Source of the DNA: an uncultured Bacteroides sp.
Lineage (GTDB): Bacteria; Bacteroidota; Bacteroidia; Bacteroidales; Bacteroidaceae
NCBI GenBank assembly: GCA_900551645.1
Contig: URWP01000120.1
Span: 1-8,050 of the forward strand
Direction of reading: 5' to 3'
Length of the DNA stretch: 8,050 nt
Shown one piece after another: positions 1 to 6,500 of this stretch (its first letter is position 1; every line of letters starts with the position of its first letter). A program made the position numbers and the translations under genes. The notes under the pieces are model-generated. The model did no database searches and had not been told where the DNA came from. It was given only the letters and a program-made list of their open reading frames with translations.

Positions 1-1171
1 CCAGCCCCGGCATACCGGATACTTCTTCAGCAATGGTAATCGCTCTCGGATTTACCTGATGAATCAGGCGGTTGGCCAATGTCAGGTAGCAGATAGCATT
101 ATCATCCTGATGTCCGTTGAAATAATCGTTATAATTACAGAAGGCTTCGCCTAATCCGTGGCTATAATACAGCATGGATGTTACGCCATCGAAGCGGAAT
201 CCGTCGAAATGGAATTCATCCAACCAGTACTTGCAATTGGACAACAAGAAATGAAGCACTTCGTTCTTACCATAGTCGAAGCAAAGTGAATCCCATGCCG
301 GATGTTCCCGGCGGTCACCCGGATAGAAATACTGTGAAGAATCGCCAGCAAAATTTCCCAAGCCTTCCACTTCATTTTTCACAGCATGCGAATGAACAAT
401 ATCCATGATGACTGCGATACCCATTTGATGTGCTGTATCAATCAACTGTTTCAGTTCGTCCGGTGTTCCGAAACGTGAAGACGGTGCGAAGAAACTGGAA
501 ACGTGATAACCGAAACTACCGTAATACGGGTGTTCCTGAATAGCCATAATCTGGATGCAGTTATATCCATCAGCAGCTACACGCGGTAACACATTTTCAC
601 GGAATTCGTTGTAGGTACCTACTTTTTCAGCATCCTGTGACATACCCACATGGCATTCATAAATCATCAGAGGGCCTACATTCGGAACAAATACTTTTTT
701 CTTGAACTTATAAGGTTTATCAGGATTCCATACCTGAGCACTGAAAATCTTAGTCTGATCATCCTGTACAACGCGATTTGCCCATGCTGGAATACGTTCG
801 CCGCATCCTCCTTCCCAATAGACTTTTAACTTATACAAGTCACCATGTTTCATGGTCTTTTCCGGAAGAGTGATTTCCCAATTTCCGGATTTACGTACCC
901 GTTTCATCTTGAATTTCGGGTCTTCCTGCCAGTTGTTGAAGTCACCTATCAGGTAAATAGCAGTAGCATTAGGAGCCCACTCACGGAAAACCCATCCTTT
1001 GTTTTCCTTGTGCAAACCGAAGTAAAGATAGCCGGAAGCAAAATCAGATAAGGTTTTTTTACCAGCCAATTCCTGTTCTTTGGCGATTGCATGTTGATGT
1101 CTGCCTACGATGGCATCAGAATAAGGCTCCAGCCATGGGTCGTTCTTGATGATATTCAACGTCTCAACCAT
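1..1171 (-). CDS. glgB: 1,4-alpha-glucan branching enzyme, eukaryote-like type (partial, C-terminus beyond window)
   Basis: Glycogen branching enzyme: it cuts alpha-1,4-glucan chains and rejoins them by alpha-1,6 bonds in cytoplasmic glycogen synthesis. The first 390 codons, starting MVETLNIIKND, are present and the reading frame runs off the left edge. An N-terminal CBM48-like domain (about residues 55-150, with FREWAPNAT and LIGDFNNW) precedes a GH13 barrel. Visible barrel motifs are YECHVGMS (171-178), DIVHSH (257-262), FDGFRFDGVTSML (322-334, putative nucleophile D328) and AEEVSGMP (381-388, putative acid/base E382). These strings resemble human GBE1 and plant enzymes more than E. coli GlgB, which fits the branching enzymes known in Bacteroidota. 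It lies 99 nt after the DUF2461 gene. No TAnnTTTG box is obvious in that gap, so read-through or a diverged promoter is possible. The assignment is very secure. Confidence 0.96.
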   Translation of the reverse strand, partial: MVETLNIIKNDPWLEPYSDAIVGRHQHAIAKEQELAGKKTLSDFASGYLYFGLHKENKGWVFREWAPNATAIYLIGDFNNWQEDPKFKMKRVRKSGNWEITLPEKTMKHGDLYKLKVYWEGGCGERIPAWANRVVQDDQTKIFSAQVWNPDKPYKFKKKVFVPNVGPLMIYECHVGMSQDAEKVGTYNEFRENVLPRVAADGYNCIQIMAIQEHPYYGSFGYHVSSFFAPSSRFGTPDELKQLIDTAHQMGIAVIMDIVHSHAVKNEVEGLGNFAGDSSQYFYPGDRREHPAWDSLCFDYGKNEVLHFLLSNCKYWLDEFHFDGFRFDGVTSMLYYSHGLGEAFCNYNDYFNGHQDDNAICYLTLANRLIHQVNPRAITIAEEVSGMPGL

Positions 1172-1270
1172 AGTATTAGTAATTGTTTTTTAGATAGTTA
1201 TACATGTTTTATTAAAGATTGTTTTCTAGAAATTTCATTAAAAACTTTCCTCTGTTTACACCTTTGCAGA
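1172..1270 (-). other. A/T-rich leader between the DUF2461 gene and glgB
   Basis: This 99-nt gap on the minus strand leads into glgB. It is very A/T-rich and holds a 10-bp palindrome (TTTCTAGAAA, 1223-1232). I see no TAnnTTTG promoter box, no G/C-rich terminator stem and no start-proximal purine-rich ribosome site. It may be a plain leader or contain a diverged promoter. Confidence 0.4.
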
Positions 1271-1936
1271 TTATTCCATTTCGTCGATGGTATAGTTGGT
1301 GAAGTCGGCAAAGCGTTTTAATTGGCGGAAGACTTCACCTATACGGTCCAGATAGAAAGAATTTTGAAAAAAGGAGTCAGGAATATTATAAGTTACTGTA
1401 AAGTCTTTAGGCTTTACATAATCTATGTAAGGAGAATCTTTCGGGAAGCCTTTTGGAGCCGTTTTCAACCTTTCCATTCCTACTACAGGAAAGAATTGTT
1501 TGAAAGCAGCGTCATCTACAATGCTTCTATATTCGTCTATATTGTCAAAAACAGCCTGACGTACAGCTTTCAGCATCGGAGCAGGCATACACCAACTTCC
1601 TCCTGCCAGCATGCAGTTACCGGGTTCCAGATGCAGGTAATAGCCACAATGGTTGGATTTCTTACCATGCGCATTGATGTATCCTCCCAAATGATTCTTA
1701 TAAGGTGATTTATCGGCAGAGAATCGTGTATCGCGATAAATCCGATACGTACAGTCTTGAGGCTGTACGTGTGAAACAGATTTGTCGAATTCTGAAATTC
1801 GGGCAATGACAGCCGAAAGAAATTCTTCAAAATCGGCTTGTACTCGCAGGTAGTCGGCTTTATGAGCCTGAAACCACTCGCGGTTATTATTTACCGCCAG
1901 TTGTTTCAAGAATTCCAATATCCCCGGTATATTCAT
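1271..1936 (-). CDS. DUF2461 family protein (TIGR02453 type)
   Basis: A 221-residue protein of a widespread family of unknown biochemical function. Recognition rests on the family blocks: NNREWF (17-22), YRIYRDTRFS followed by ADKSPYK (64-80), GYYLHLEP (98-105), GGSWCMPAP (112-120) and LKTAPKGF (157-164). The length is normal for the family and it appears intact. No signal peptide or membrane segment is seen, so it is probably cytoplasmic. The frame can be extended to a TTG at 1969, but the ATG at 1936 (MNIPGILEFL) matches the usual family N-terminus and is preferred. It follows the IMPase-family gene by 69 nt and has its own candidate promoter, so it need not share that operon. Family assignment is firm; no function is claimed. 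Confidence 0.9.
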   Translation of the reverse strand: MNIPGILEFLKQLAVNNNREWFQAHKADYLRVQADFEEFLSAVIARISEFDKSVSHVQPQDCTYRIYRDTRFSADKSPYKNHLGGYINAHGKKSNHCGYYLHLEPGNCMLAGGSWCMPAPMLKAVRQAVFDNIDEYRSIVDDAAFKQFFPVVGMERLKTAPKGFPKDSPYIDYVKPKDFTVTYNIPDSFFQNSFYLDRIGEVFRQLKRFADFTNYTIDEME

Positions 1937-1958
1937 ACTGTTATCCACTTTAGATACA

Positions 1959-1990
1959 CAAACATACAAAATAAATTTGTATGTACCGAA
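1959..1990 (-). promoter_or_regulatory. Candidate Bacteroides-type promoter for the DUF2461 gene
   Basis: Read on the minus strand, TATGTTTG (1966-1959) fits the -7 consensus TAnnTTTG. TTCG (1990-1987) sits 20 nt upstream, one mismatch from the -33 element TTTG. Transcription would begin near 1952, giving a leader of about 15 nt. It is supported by consensus and spacing only. Confidence 0.45.
1963..1983. repeat. Perfect 8-bp inverted repeat overlapping the DUF2461 promoter
   Basis: Arms CATACAAA (1963-1970) and TTTGTATG (1976-1983) are exact reverse complements around a 5-nt spacer, ATAAA. The dyad covers part of the candidate -7 box and the spacer toward -33, where a repressor could bind. 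The stem is too A/T-rich, and lacks the T-tract, to be a convincing intrinsic terminator. Confidence 0.5.
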
Positions 1991-2005
1991 TAAAATGGAC
2001 GCTTT

Positions 2006-2791
2006 TTATTGTTTATCAATAATTTCCAACAAATAATCGTGAATACTTCCATTAGAAGCCAGTACTTGATGTCCGGAAGTGTATGTATCTCCTCCATGGA
2101 AGTCTGTAACTTTTCCTCCAGCGTTCATCAGAATAAGAGAACCGGCTGCAATGTCCCATGGACCTATATAGGCTTCGATACGTGCCTCAAACCTGCCGGC
2201 TGCCACATAACACAATTCAGCAGCGGCAGCTCCGAGTAAACGTAAGCCGGCTACCTGTCCGTAACAGCGGTCAACCAGTTTTTCTGCCATAGGTTTATAA
2301 TCTTGTACATTATAAGGAAAGCCTAAAGCGATGAAAGCATCATCAGGGTCGGATACCGATGAAACACGGATTTCTTCCCCGTTCAGATATGATGGGGAAC
2401 CTTTATACGTCCAGTAGCATTCGTCCCTGCAGATTTCATAGACTACCCCTATCAGATACTCTTCTCTATTGCGTAAGGCAATACTGACGCAATAGGGGGC
2501 GTTGTTATGAATGAAATTAGTGGTACCATCCAATGGGTCAACCAACCAGTAATAGGTTTCGTCATTCAGTTTTCCACTACCCTCTTCGGCTATAAAACCG
2601 GCTTCAGGCAACAGTTTCTTCAAACGTGAAACAATGCGTTGTTCTGACTCTCTATCCACGTACGAAACATAATCATGGGCATGTTTCTTTTCGACTTTTG
2701 ATCGGTTGAATTTTTTCCGTTCTTCACGGATGAAGGCGCCTGCTTCTATAGCAAGTTCCCGTACTTTTTCTGTTAAGGCAGCTAAATCCAT
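2006..2791 (-). CDS. Inositol monophosphatase family protein (SuhB/IMPase-like)
   Basis: A Mg2+-dependent, Li+-sensitive-type phosphatase; the family acts on inositol phosphate or related sugar and nucleotide phosphates. The 261 residues are the normal length. Metal and catalytic motifs are intact: DYVSYVDRESE (40-50), IAEEG (67-71, E69), WLVDPLDGTTNF (82-93, D85 and D88) and GPWDIAAG (210-217, D213). There is no signal peptide, so it is probably cytoplasmic. The ATG at 2791 (MDLAALTEKV) lies one base after the upstream MORN stop (TAACATG) and gives the family's usual N-terminus. ATGs at 2803 and 2818 would add 4 or 9 residues and overlap the MORN gene. The tight spacing implies co-transcription and probably translational coupling with the MORN gene. 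Substrate (inositol-1-P, histidinol-P, PAP or other) cannot be told from sequence. Confidence 0.92.
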   Translation of the reverse strand: MDLAALTEKVRELAIEAGAFIREERKKFNRSKVEKKHAHDYVSYVDRESEQRIVSRLKKLLPEAGFIAEEGSGKLNDETYYWLVDPLDGTTNFIHNNAPYCVSIALRNREEYLIGVVYEICRDECYWTYKGSPSYLNGEEIRVSSVSDPDDAFIALGFPYNVQDYKPMAEKLVDRCYGQVAGLRLLGAAAAELCYVAAGRFEARIEAYIGPWDIAAGSLILMNAGGKVTDFHGGDTYTSGHQVLASNGSIHDYLLEIIDKQ

Positions 2792-2792
2792 G

Positions 2793-3914
2793 TTATTTTT
2801 CATCCAATAAACGTCCATATCTATAAGTCCCTTTACGGATGACTTTCCCGTTTGCGTCAGTTTCTATAAAAGGACCGTCTTTTTTCCCTTGTTTGAAGAA
2901 GCCTTCGAATCGTTTTCCATCTTTGTCAATGATGGTCCCTTTGCCGTCTTCTTTACCGTTCAGGAAGTTTCCCGTATAGACAGAGCCGTCTACTGTACGT
3001 AGAACACCCTCTCCTTCTGCGGTATCGTTCTTCCATTGTCCTTCGTATTCATCGCCATTGGCCCATTTGTATTTTCCTTTTCCGGAGCGCTGGTTTCTTA
3101 CCCAACTTCCTTCATAGACAGCTCCACTCGCCCAAGTGAAAGTTCCTATACCGTCTTGCCAGCCTTTACTGAACTGGCCTACATATTTGTCACCGTTCGG
3201 ATAAAGGTAAATACCTTGTCCTGTTCGTTCACCGTCCACATAATCTCCTTCGTAACGTTCACCGTTCTGGAAATAATAGACGCCTTTACCCTGCTGGACA
3301 TCATTGGCCCAATCGCCTACGTATTTGTCTCCGTTTGTATAATAAAATGTACCTTTTCCTTGGCGGGCACCGTTTTTCCATTGGCCTTCATATTTCGAGC
3401 CGTCTTCCCAGGTCATGGTTCCTTCACCGTCTTTCAAATCGTTCTTCCATTCCCCTGTATAGGTAGCTCCTCCTTTCCATGTGTAGACGCCGTTCCCATT
3501 ACGCTTGTCCTGATGCCAGTCTCCTACGTAAAGATCACCGTTATAATAATACATGGTTCCCTGGCCTTCCTGAAAATCTGCATACCAGGTTCCCTCGTAT
3601 CGGTTGTTGTTCATGAAATAATAGGTACCTTTACCGTGCTGTTGGTCTTCGTACCATTCGCCTACATAACGTTCTCCATCACTGAATGTATAGGTACCTT
3701 CACCTTCACGTTTCCCTTTTACGTATTCGCCTTCGTATACATCGCCGTTTCTGAATACTGTCCGACCTTTGCCGTGAGGTTTTTTCCCTTTCAGTTCACC
3801 GGTATATTCAGACCCGTCCTTAAATTTATAATAGCCTAAAGATAATTGGGCAGAGACCGAAGTACTCCCTAGTACCAAACATGCCACTGCCATCATATAT
3901 GTACATTTATTCAT
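2793..3914 (-). CDS. Secreted MORN-repeat protein
   Basis: A 373-residue exported protein made almost entirely of MORN repeats. Residues 1-22 form a Sec signal peptide: a short charged start, the hydrophobic stretch MMAVACLVLG, and a likely cut after SVSA before QLSLG. It has no convincing lipobox. From G34 to N355 there are fourteen uninterrupted 23-residue units of the form GxxYxGxWxxxxxxGxGxYxxxx; the last is degenerate, and a short tail (356-373) ends in RYGRLLDEK. In eukaryotes MORN units form extended beta-hairpin arrays linked to lipid or protein binding; the bacterial role is unknown. By inference it works in the periplasm or at the outer membrane as a scaffold or envelope protein. 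It lies 71 nt after the M16 gene with its own possible promoter, and 1 nt before the IMPase-family gene. No enzymatic domain is attached. Confidence 0.92.
   Translation of the reverse strand: MNKCTYMMAVACLVLGSTSVSAQLSLGYYKFKDGSEYTGELKGKKPHGKGRTVFRNGDVYEGEYVKGKREGEGTYTFSDGERYVGEWYEDQQHGKGTYYFMNNNRYEGTWYADFQEGQGTMYYYNGDLYVGDWHQDKRNGNGVYTWKGGATYTGEWKNDLKDGEGTMTWEDGSKYEGQWKNGARQGKGTFYYTNGDKYVGDWANDVQQGKGVYYFQNGERYEGDYVDGERTGQGIYLYPNGDKYVGQFSKGWQDGIGTFTWASGAVYEGSWVRNQRSGKGKYKWANGDEYEGQWKNDTAEGEGVLRTVDGSVYTGNFLNGKEDGKGTIIDKDGKRFEGFFKQGKKDGPFIETDANGKVIRKGTYRYGRLLDEK
2850..3815 (-). repeat. Fourteen tandem 69-bp MORN units
   Basis: The coding DNA for residues 34-355 is a tandem array with a strict 69-bp (23-codon) period and no indels. 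Units are diverged: units 3 and 8 share 14 of 23 residues, while neighbours 8 and 9 share 8 of 23. The array is therefore old, not a recent slippage expansion. Confidence 0.85.
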
Positions 3915-3947
3915 CGTTTTCTAAACTGTTTTTGAACTTTGTATGTC

Positions 3948-3955
3948 CAAAAATA
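3948..3955 (-). promoter_or_regulatory. Candidate -7 promoter box upstream of the MORN gene
   Basis: On the minus strand TATTTTTG fits TAnnTTTG and would start transcription near 3941, about 27 nt before the ATG at 3914. No clear TTTG lies at the right -33 spacing. This is weak evidence that the MORN/IMPase pair has a promoter separate from kdsB/M16. Confidence 0.3.
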
Positions 3956-3985
3956 AATCATTTCAAAGATTAATCATTCATCGGT

Positions 3986-5278
3986 TCATACTTTTTTACC
4001 TGCCACCACTTCTATTAAGTTTTCTTTGCAGAAATATTTCTGTGCCAACTCCTGTATCTCATCTGGAGTAACCGCTTTAACTGTATCTGCAGAACGGGTA
4101 TAAAAGTCATTGTCCAACCCTTCGGTTTCAGTATAAATCCAGGCATCGGCCAATGAAAAGGCACTCTCGTACGAGCGGCACATGTCGCCCAATATGTAGT
4201 TCTTTACCATTGTCAGTTCCTGCCATGAAACTTTTTCTTCACAAAGCCTGTCCATTTCATGATATACTTCCGTAATGACCGAGTCTATGTACTCATTGCC
4301 TGCTTCCGTACTGATTATCAGAATACCGTTACCCGGATAAGAAACAATTCCGGCACCGATTCCGTATGTATATCCTTTTTCCTCACGGATATTCGACATC
4401 AGGCGGCTACCGAAATAACCACCGAAAAGTGTTACCAAGACCTTGTATTTCAAGGCATCCGGATGTTTTTTCCCTAATGTAAACCCTCCTATTTTGATGG
4501 AGCTCTGCATAGCATTCTCTTTTTCAATGAATACCCGTTTCTGAGATTCCGGCTCAGGAGAGTAATAAGGTGGCTGAGTAATGGCAGTTCCTTTTCCCCA
4601 ATGTCCGTTACCGAAGTTTTCTTCAATGGCACGGATAATTTCGGGTGTAACATTTCCAGAAATATATGCCGAACAGTTCCCGGAGTGGTAATGAGTCTCG
4701 TAAAATTGCCGGAGTACTTCAGGAGTAATTCTGTCATAGTCTTCGAATATGGCATATCTTCCTAGCGGATGCTTGGGTCCGAACAATGAACGGTTCAATT
4801 GCTTGCGTGTCAAAATATCTACCCGCTCGTTGTTCACAAGAAACTGATGCTTGTTGGCTTCCAGAACTGTATTGAGTTCCTTTTCCGGGAAAACCGCTTC
4901 CTGAACCATTGATGCCAGAATACGAAGAGTCTGAGGAAAATATTTGTTGAGTGAATAAAGGCTGATATATCCATGACTTACTGACGAAGACAAGTCCAGC
5001 CATGCTCCGTAATAATCCAAGCGTTCTGCTATTTCGGTAGAAGTGAACGACTGTGTACCTTCTCGCAGCATGCGGTTGGTCAGAACCGCCTGCAGCGGTT
5101 GGGTCTGGTGGAGCTGTCCTCCTTTCACTAACAGGTCAAAGCGTACGACTTCTTCACTGCCTGCCCGAAGAATATTCAGCGGTATGCCATTGGCCAAGAT
5201 TCGCTTTTCCGGTTGCATGATAGAGAAATGGCTGATCTGCTGGATTTCCGGAGCTATCGTTCTATCCAACTCCATCAT
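3986..5278 (-). CDS. M16 (insulinase/processing-peptidase) family protein lacking the zinc-binding motif
   Basis: A 430-residue protein with the two-lobed M16B fold. The N-terminal lobe aligns from about residue 25 (KRILANGIPLNIL) through the GGQLHQ to REGT region. The C-terminal lobe holds FGGYFGSRLMSNIREEKGYTYGIGAG (286-311 region, with R292 and Y305 of the conserved R/Y pair). Active M16 enzymes have HxxEH where this protein reads VLTNR (65-69; canonical A-HFLEH-M versus A64-VLTNR-M70). All three zinc-site residues H, E and H are replaced by V65, N68 and R69. It is probably a non-catalytic subunit or binding protein, like the inactive chains of mitochondrial processing peptidase and some bacterial heterodimers; no catalytic partner lies in the window. 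No signal peptide is seen, so a cytoplasmic location is likely. The ATG at 5278 overlaps the kdsB stop as ATGA, implying translational coupling. Confidence 0.9.
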   Translation of the reverse strand: MMELDRTIAPEIQQISHFSIMQPEKRILANGIPLNILRAGSEEVVRFDLLVKGGQLHQTQPLQAVLTNRMLREGTQSFTSTEIAERLDYYGAWLDLSSSVSHGYISLYSLNKYFPQTLRILASMVQEAVFPEKELNTVLEANKHQFLVNNERVDILTRKQLNRSLFGPKHPLGRYAIFEDYDRITPEVLRQFYETHYHSGNCSAYISGNVTPEIIRAIEENFGNGHWGKGTAITQPPYYSPEPESQKRVFIEKENAMQSSIKIGGFTLGKKHPDALKYKVLVTLFGGYFGSRLMSNIREEKGYTYGIGAGIVSYPGNGILIISTEAGNEYIDSVITEVYHEMDRLCEEKVSWQELTMVKNYILGDMCRSYESAFSLADAWIYTETEGLDNDFYTRSADTVKAVTPDEIQELAQKYFCKENLIEVVAGKKV

Positions 5279-6036
5279 TTTATTTCTTTATGGTTCTTCA
5301 AAAAAGCTTCGGCACGTTCCAAATCTTCCGGAGTATCGATACCGATAGTCTCTACATCACATACTCCTACCTTGATGGTATAACCGTTTTCCAGCCAGCG
5401 TAACTGTTCCAAAGATTCAGCCAGCTCTAATGTAGACTGTGGTAAAGCGGTAATTTCCTGAAGCACGGAGGCGCGGTATGCGTACAGACCGATATGCTTG
5501 TAATAAGTATGATTAGCTAACCATTCCTTTTTTTCTTTGTTGCGTTGATAAGGGATGATGGAACGGCTAAAATACATAGCTTGCATTTGCTGGTTTACGA
5601 CAACTTTCGGAGAGTTGACATTTTCCAAGGTTTCGAATCCATCTTCAGGGACAAACGGCTTCACCAAGGTGGCTATTTGAGTCGTTTCATCCTCGAAACA
5701 GGACTTGATGGCTTCCAGTTGGGAGCGTTGGATGAAAGGCTCATCCCCCTGAATGTTTACGATGACATCATAACCTTTTCCTACTTTCTGATAAGCTTCG
5801 TAACAACGGTCTGTTCCACTTTTGTGGTGGACAGAGGTCATCACTACTTTTCCGCCGAAAGATTTGACTACTGATTCTATACGCTCGTCGTCGGTGGCCA
5901 CATAGGCGTCATCCAATACACCGGCAACCTGTTCGTATACCCGCTGGATAACGGGCTTGCCTCCCAATATCGCTAACGGTTTAGCGGGAAAACGGGTTGA
6001 GGCATATCTGGCAGGAATAATTCCGATAAACTTCAT
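5275..6036 (-). CDS. kdsB: 3-deoxy-manno-octulosonate cytidylyltransferase (CMP-Kdo synthetase)
   Basis: It activates Kdo with CTP to CMP-Kdo, the donor for the LPS inner core, in the cytoplasm. The 253 residues are of normal length and every block is present: IPARYASTRFPAKPL (7-21, nucleotide-binding loop), SGTDR (73-77), NIQGDEP (94-100, Mg-binding D98), FSRSIIP (156-162), HIGLYAYR (181-188), LELAESLEQLRWLE (203-216) and GIDTPEDLE (232-240). The open frame extends to an ATG at 6096, but that would add 20 residues running through the divergent promoter region. The ATG at 6036 (MKFIGIIPARYAST) gives the family N-terminus and is chosen; an ATG at 6045 is a minor alternative. It is the first gene of the leftward run and its TGA overlaps the M16 start. 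Confidence 0.96.
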   Translation of the reverse strand: MKFIGIIPARYASTRFPAKPLAILGGKPVIQRVYEQVAGVLDDAYVATDDERIESVVKSFGGKVVMTSVHHKSGTDRCYEAYQKVGKGYDVIVNIQGDEPFIQRSQLEAIKSCFEDETTQIATLVKPFVPEDGFETLENVNSPKVVVNQQMQAMYFSRSIIPYQRNKEKKEWLANHTYYKHIGLYAYRASVLQEITALPQSTLELAESLEQLRWLENGYTIKVGVCDVETIGIDTPEDLERAEAFLKNHKEIK

Positions 6037-6064
6037 GGTATTCATTACTTGGTTTATATATGGG

Positions 6065-6094
6065 GCAAATTTACAAAGAAATTTATAAATTTGC
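6065..6094. promoter_or_regulatory. Divergent kdsB/folK-like promoter region built as a 9-bp inverted repeat
   Basis: GCAAATTTA (6065-6073) and TAAATTTGC (6086-6094) are perfect inverted repeats separated by 12 nt. Each arm contains a TAAATTTG octamer fitting the -7 consensus TAnnTTTG, one per strand. The minus-strand box would serve kdsB, with a leader of about 23 nt. The plus-strand box would serve the folK-like gene, with a leader of about 13 nt. Neither has a good TTTG at the usual -33 spacing, so the dyad may instead, or also, be an operator. Confidence 0.5.
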
Positions 6095-6112
6095 ATCCAA
6101 AATGTAGTAATT

Positions 6113-6487
6113 ATGAATGCACGTCATAAATGCCTCCTTTGTTTAGGTTCAAATATAGACGGAATCCATCATTTAAAGAATGCGGAACAGATGCTGGATC
6201 GTTTGTTCGGCCCTGTGCAATGGGGAGCCATCATCGAGACTGAGCCTTGGGGAACAAGTCTGTCGAAACCTTTCCTCAACCGTGCTGCATACTTATACAC
6301 TTCATTGAGTTCTGAAGAGTTAATCAAACATTTCAAACAGATAGAGTGCCGGAACGGACGGACATCGGAGTCGAAGACATGTGGAATTGTTCCGTTAGAC
6401 ATTGATTTATTGACTTATGACGACTGTATTCTGAAACCGGAAGATTTGGAAAAGGAATATGTCAAGAAGGCATTGTCTGCTTTGTGA
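6113..6487 (+). CDS. Short HPPK (FolK)-like protein, C-terminally truncated relative to the family
   Basis: It resembles 6-hydroxymethyl-7,8-dihydropterin pyrophosphokinase, the folate-pathway enzyme that transfers pyrophosphate from ATP to the pterin. Visible blocks are CLGSNI (10-15), ETEPWG (42-47), FLN (54-56), GR (82-83) and PLDIDLLTYDD (94-104). The Mg-binding pair D96 and D98 corresponds to E. coli D95 and D97. At 124 residues it is shorter than the usual 155-160. It stops before the HPxxxxRxFVLxPL region, so counterparts of E. coli H115 and R121 are missing. W89 and R92 of E. coli align with C90 and V93. Pterin-side features persist while the ATP site is depleted, so activity is uncertain. 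The frame is clean with a normal ATG start, so it is not an obvious recent pseudogene. It is divergent from kdsB and convergent with the next gene. Confidence 0.82.
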   Translation: MNARHKCLLCLGSNIDGIHHLKNAEQMLDRLFGPVQWGAIIETEPWGTSLSKPFLNRAAYLYTSLSSEELIKHFKQIECRNGRTSESKTCGIVPLDIDLLTYDDCILKPEDLEKEYVKKALSAL

Positions 6488-6500
6488 TAGTAATACCTTC

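Noticed and set aside
2006..2022. Hairpin TTATTG-N5-CAATAA over the IMPase stop codon, considered as a terminator
   Set aside because: The stem is only 6 bp and A/T-rich. In the transcript direction it is followed by A residues rather than a U-tract, so it does not fit an intrinsic terminator.
3036..3839. A 267-codon open frame on the plus strand antisense to the MORN gene, rich in hydrophobic residues
   Set aside because: It is the mirror of a strictly periodic 69-bp repeat. Repeated codons for Gly, Tyr, Asp and Lys read antisense as Pro, Ile/Val, Phe and similar residues without stops. Its translation has a 23-residue echo of the MORN period and no promoter or family match.
5545..5874. A 109-codon plus-strand frame inside kdsB
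   Set aside because: It is antisense to a well-conserved enzyme, with no recognisable protein features or promoter.
6037..6096. N-terminal 20-residue extension of kdsB to the ATG at 6096
   Set aside because: It would translate through the divergent promoter dyad and precede the family's conserved N-terminus MKFIGIIPAR; the ATG at 6036 gives the normal length.
6488..6500. Bidirectional terminator between the convergent folK-like gene and the uncharacterised gene
   Set aside because: The 13-nt gap has no inverted repeat or T-tract. If a terminator exists it must lie within the coding ends.
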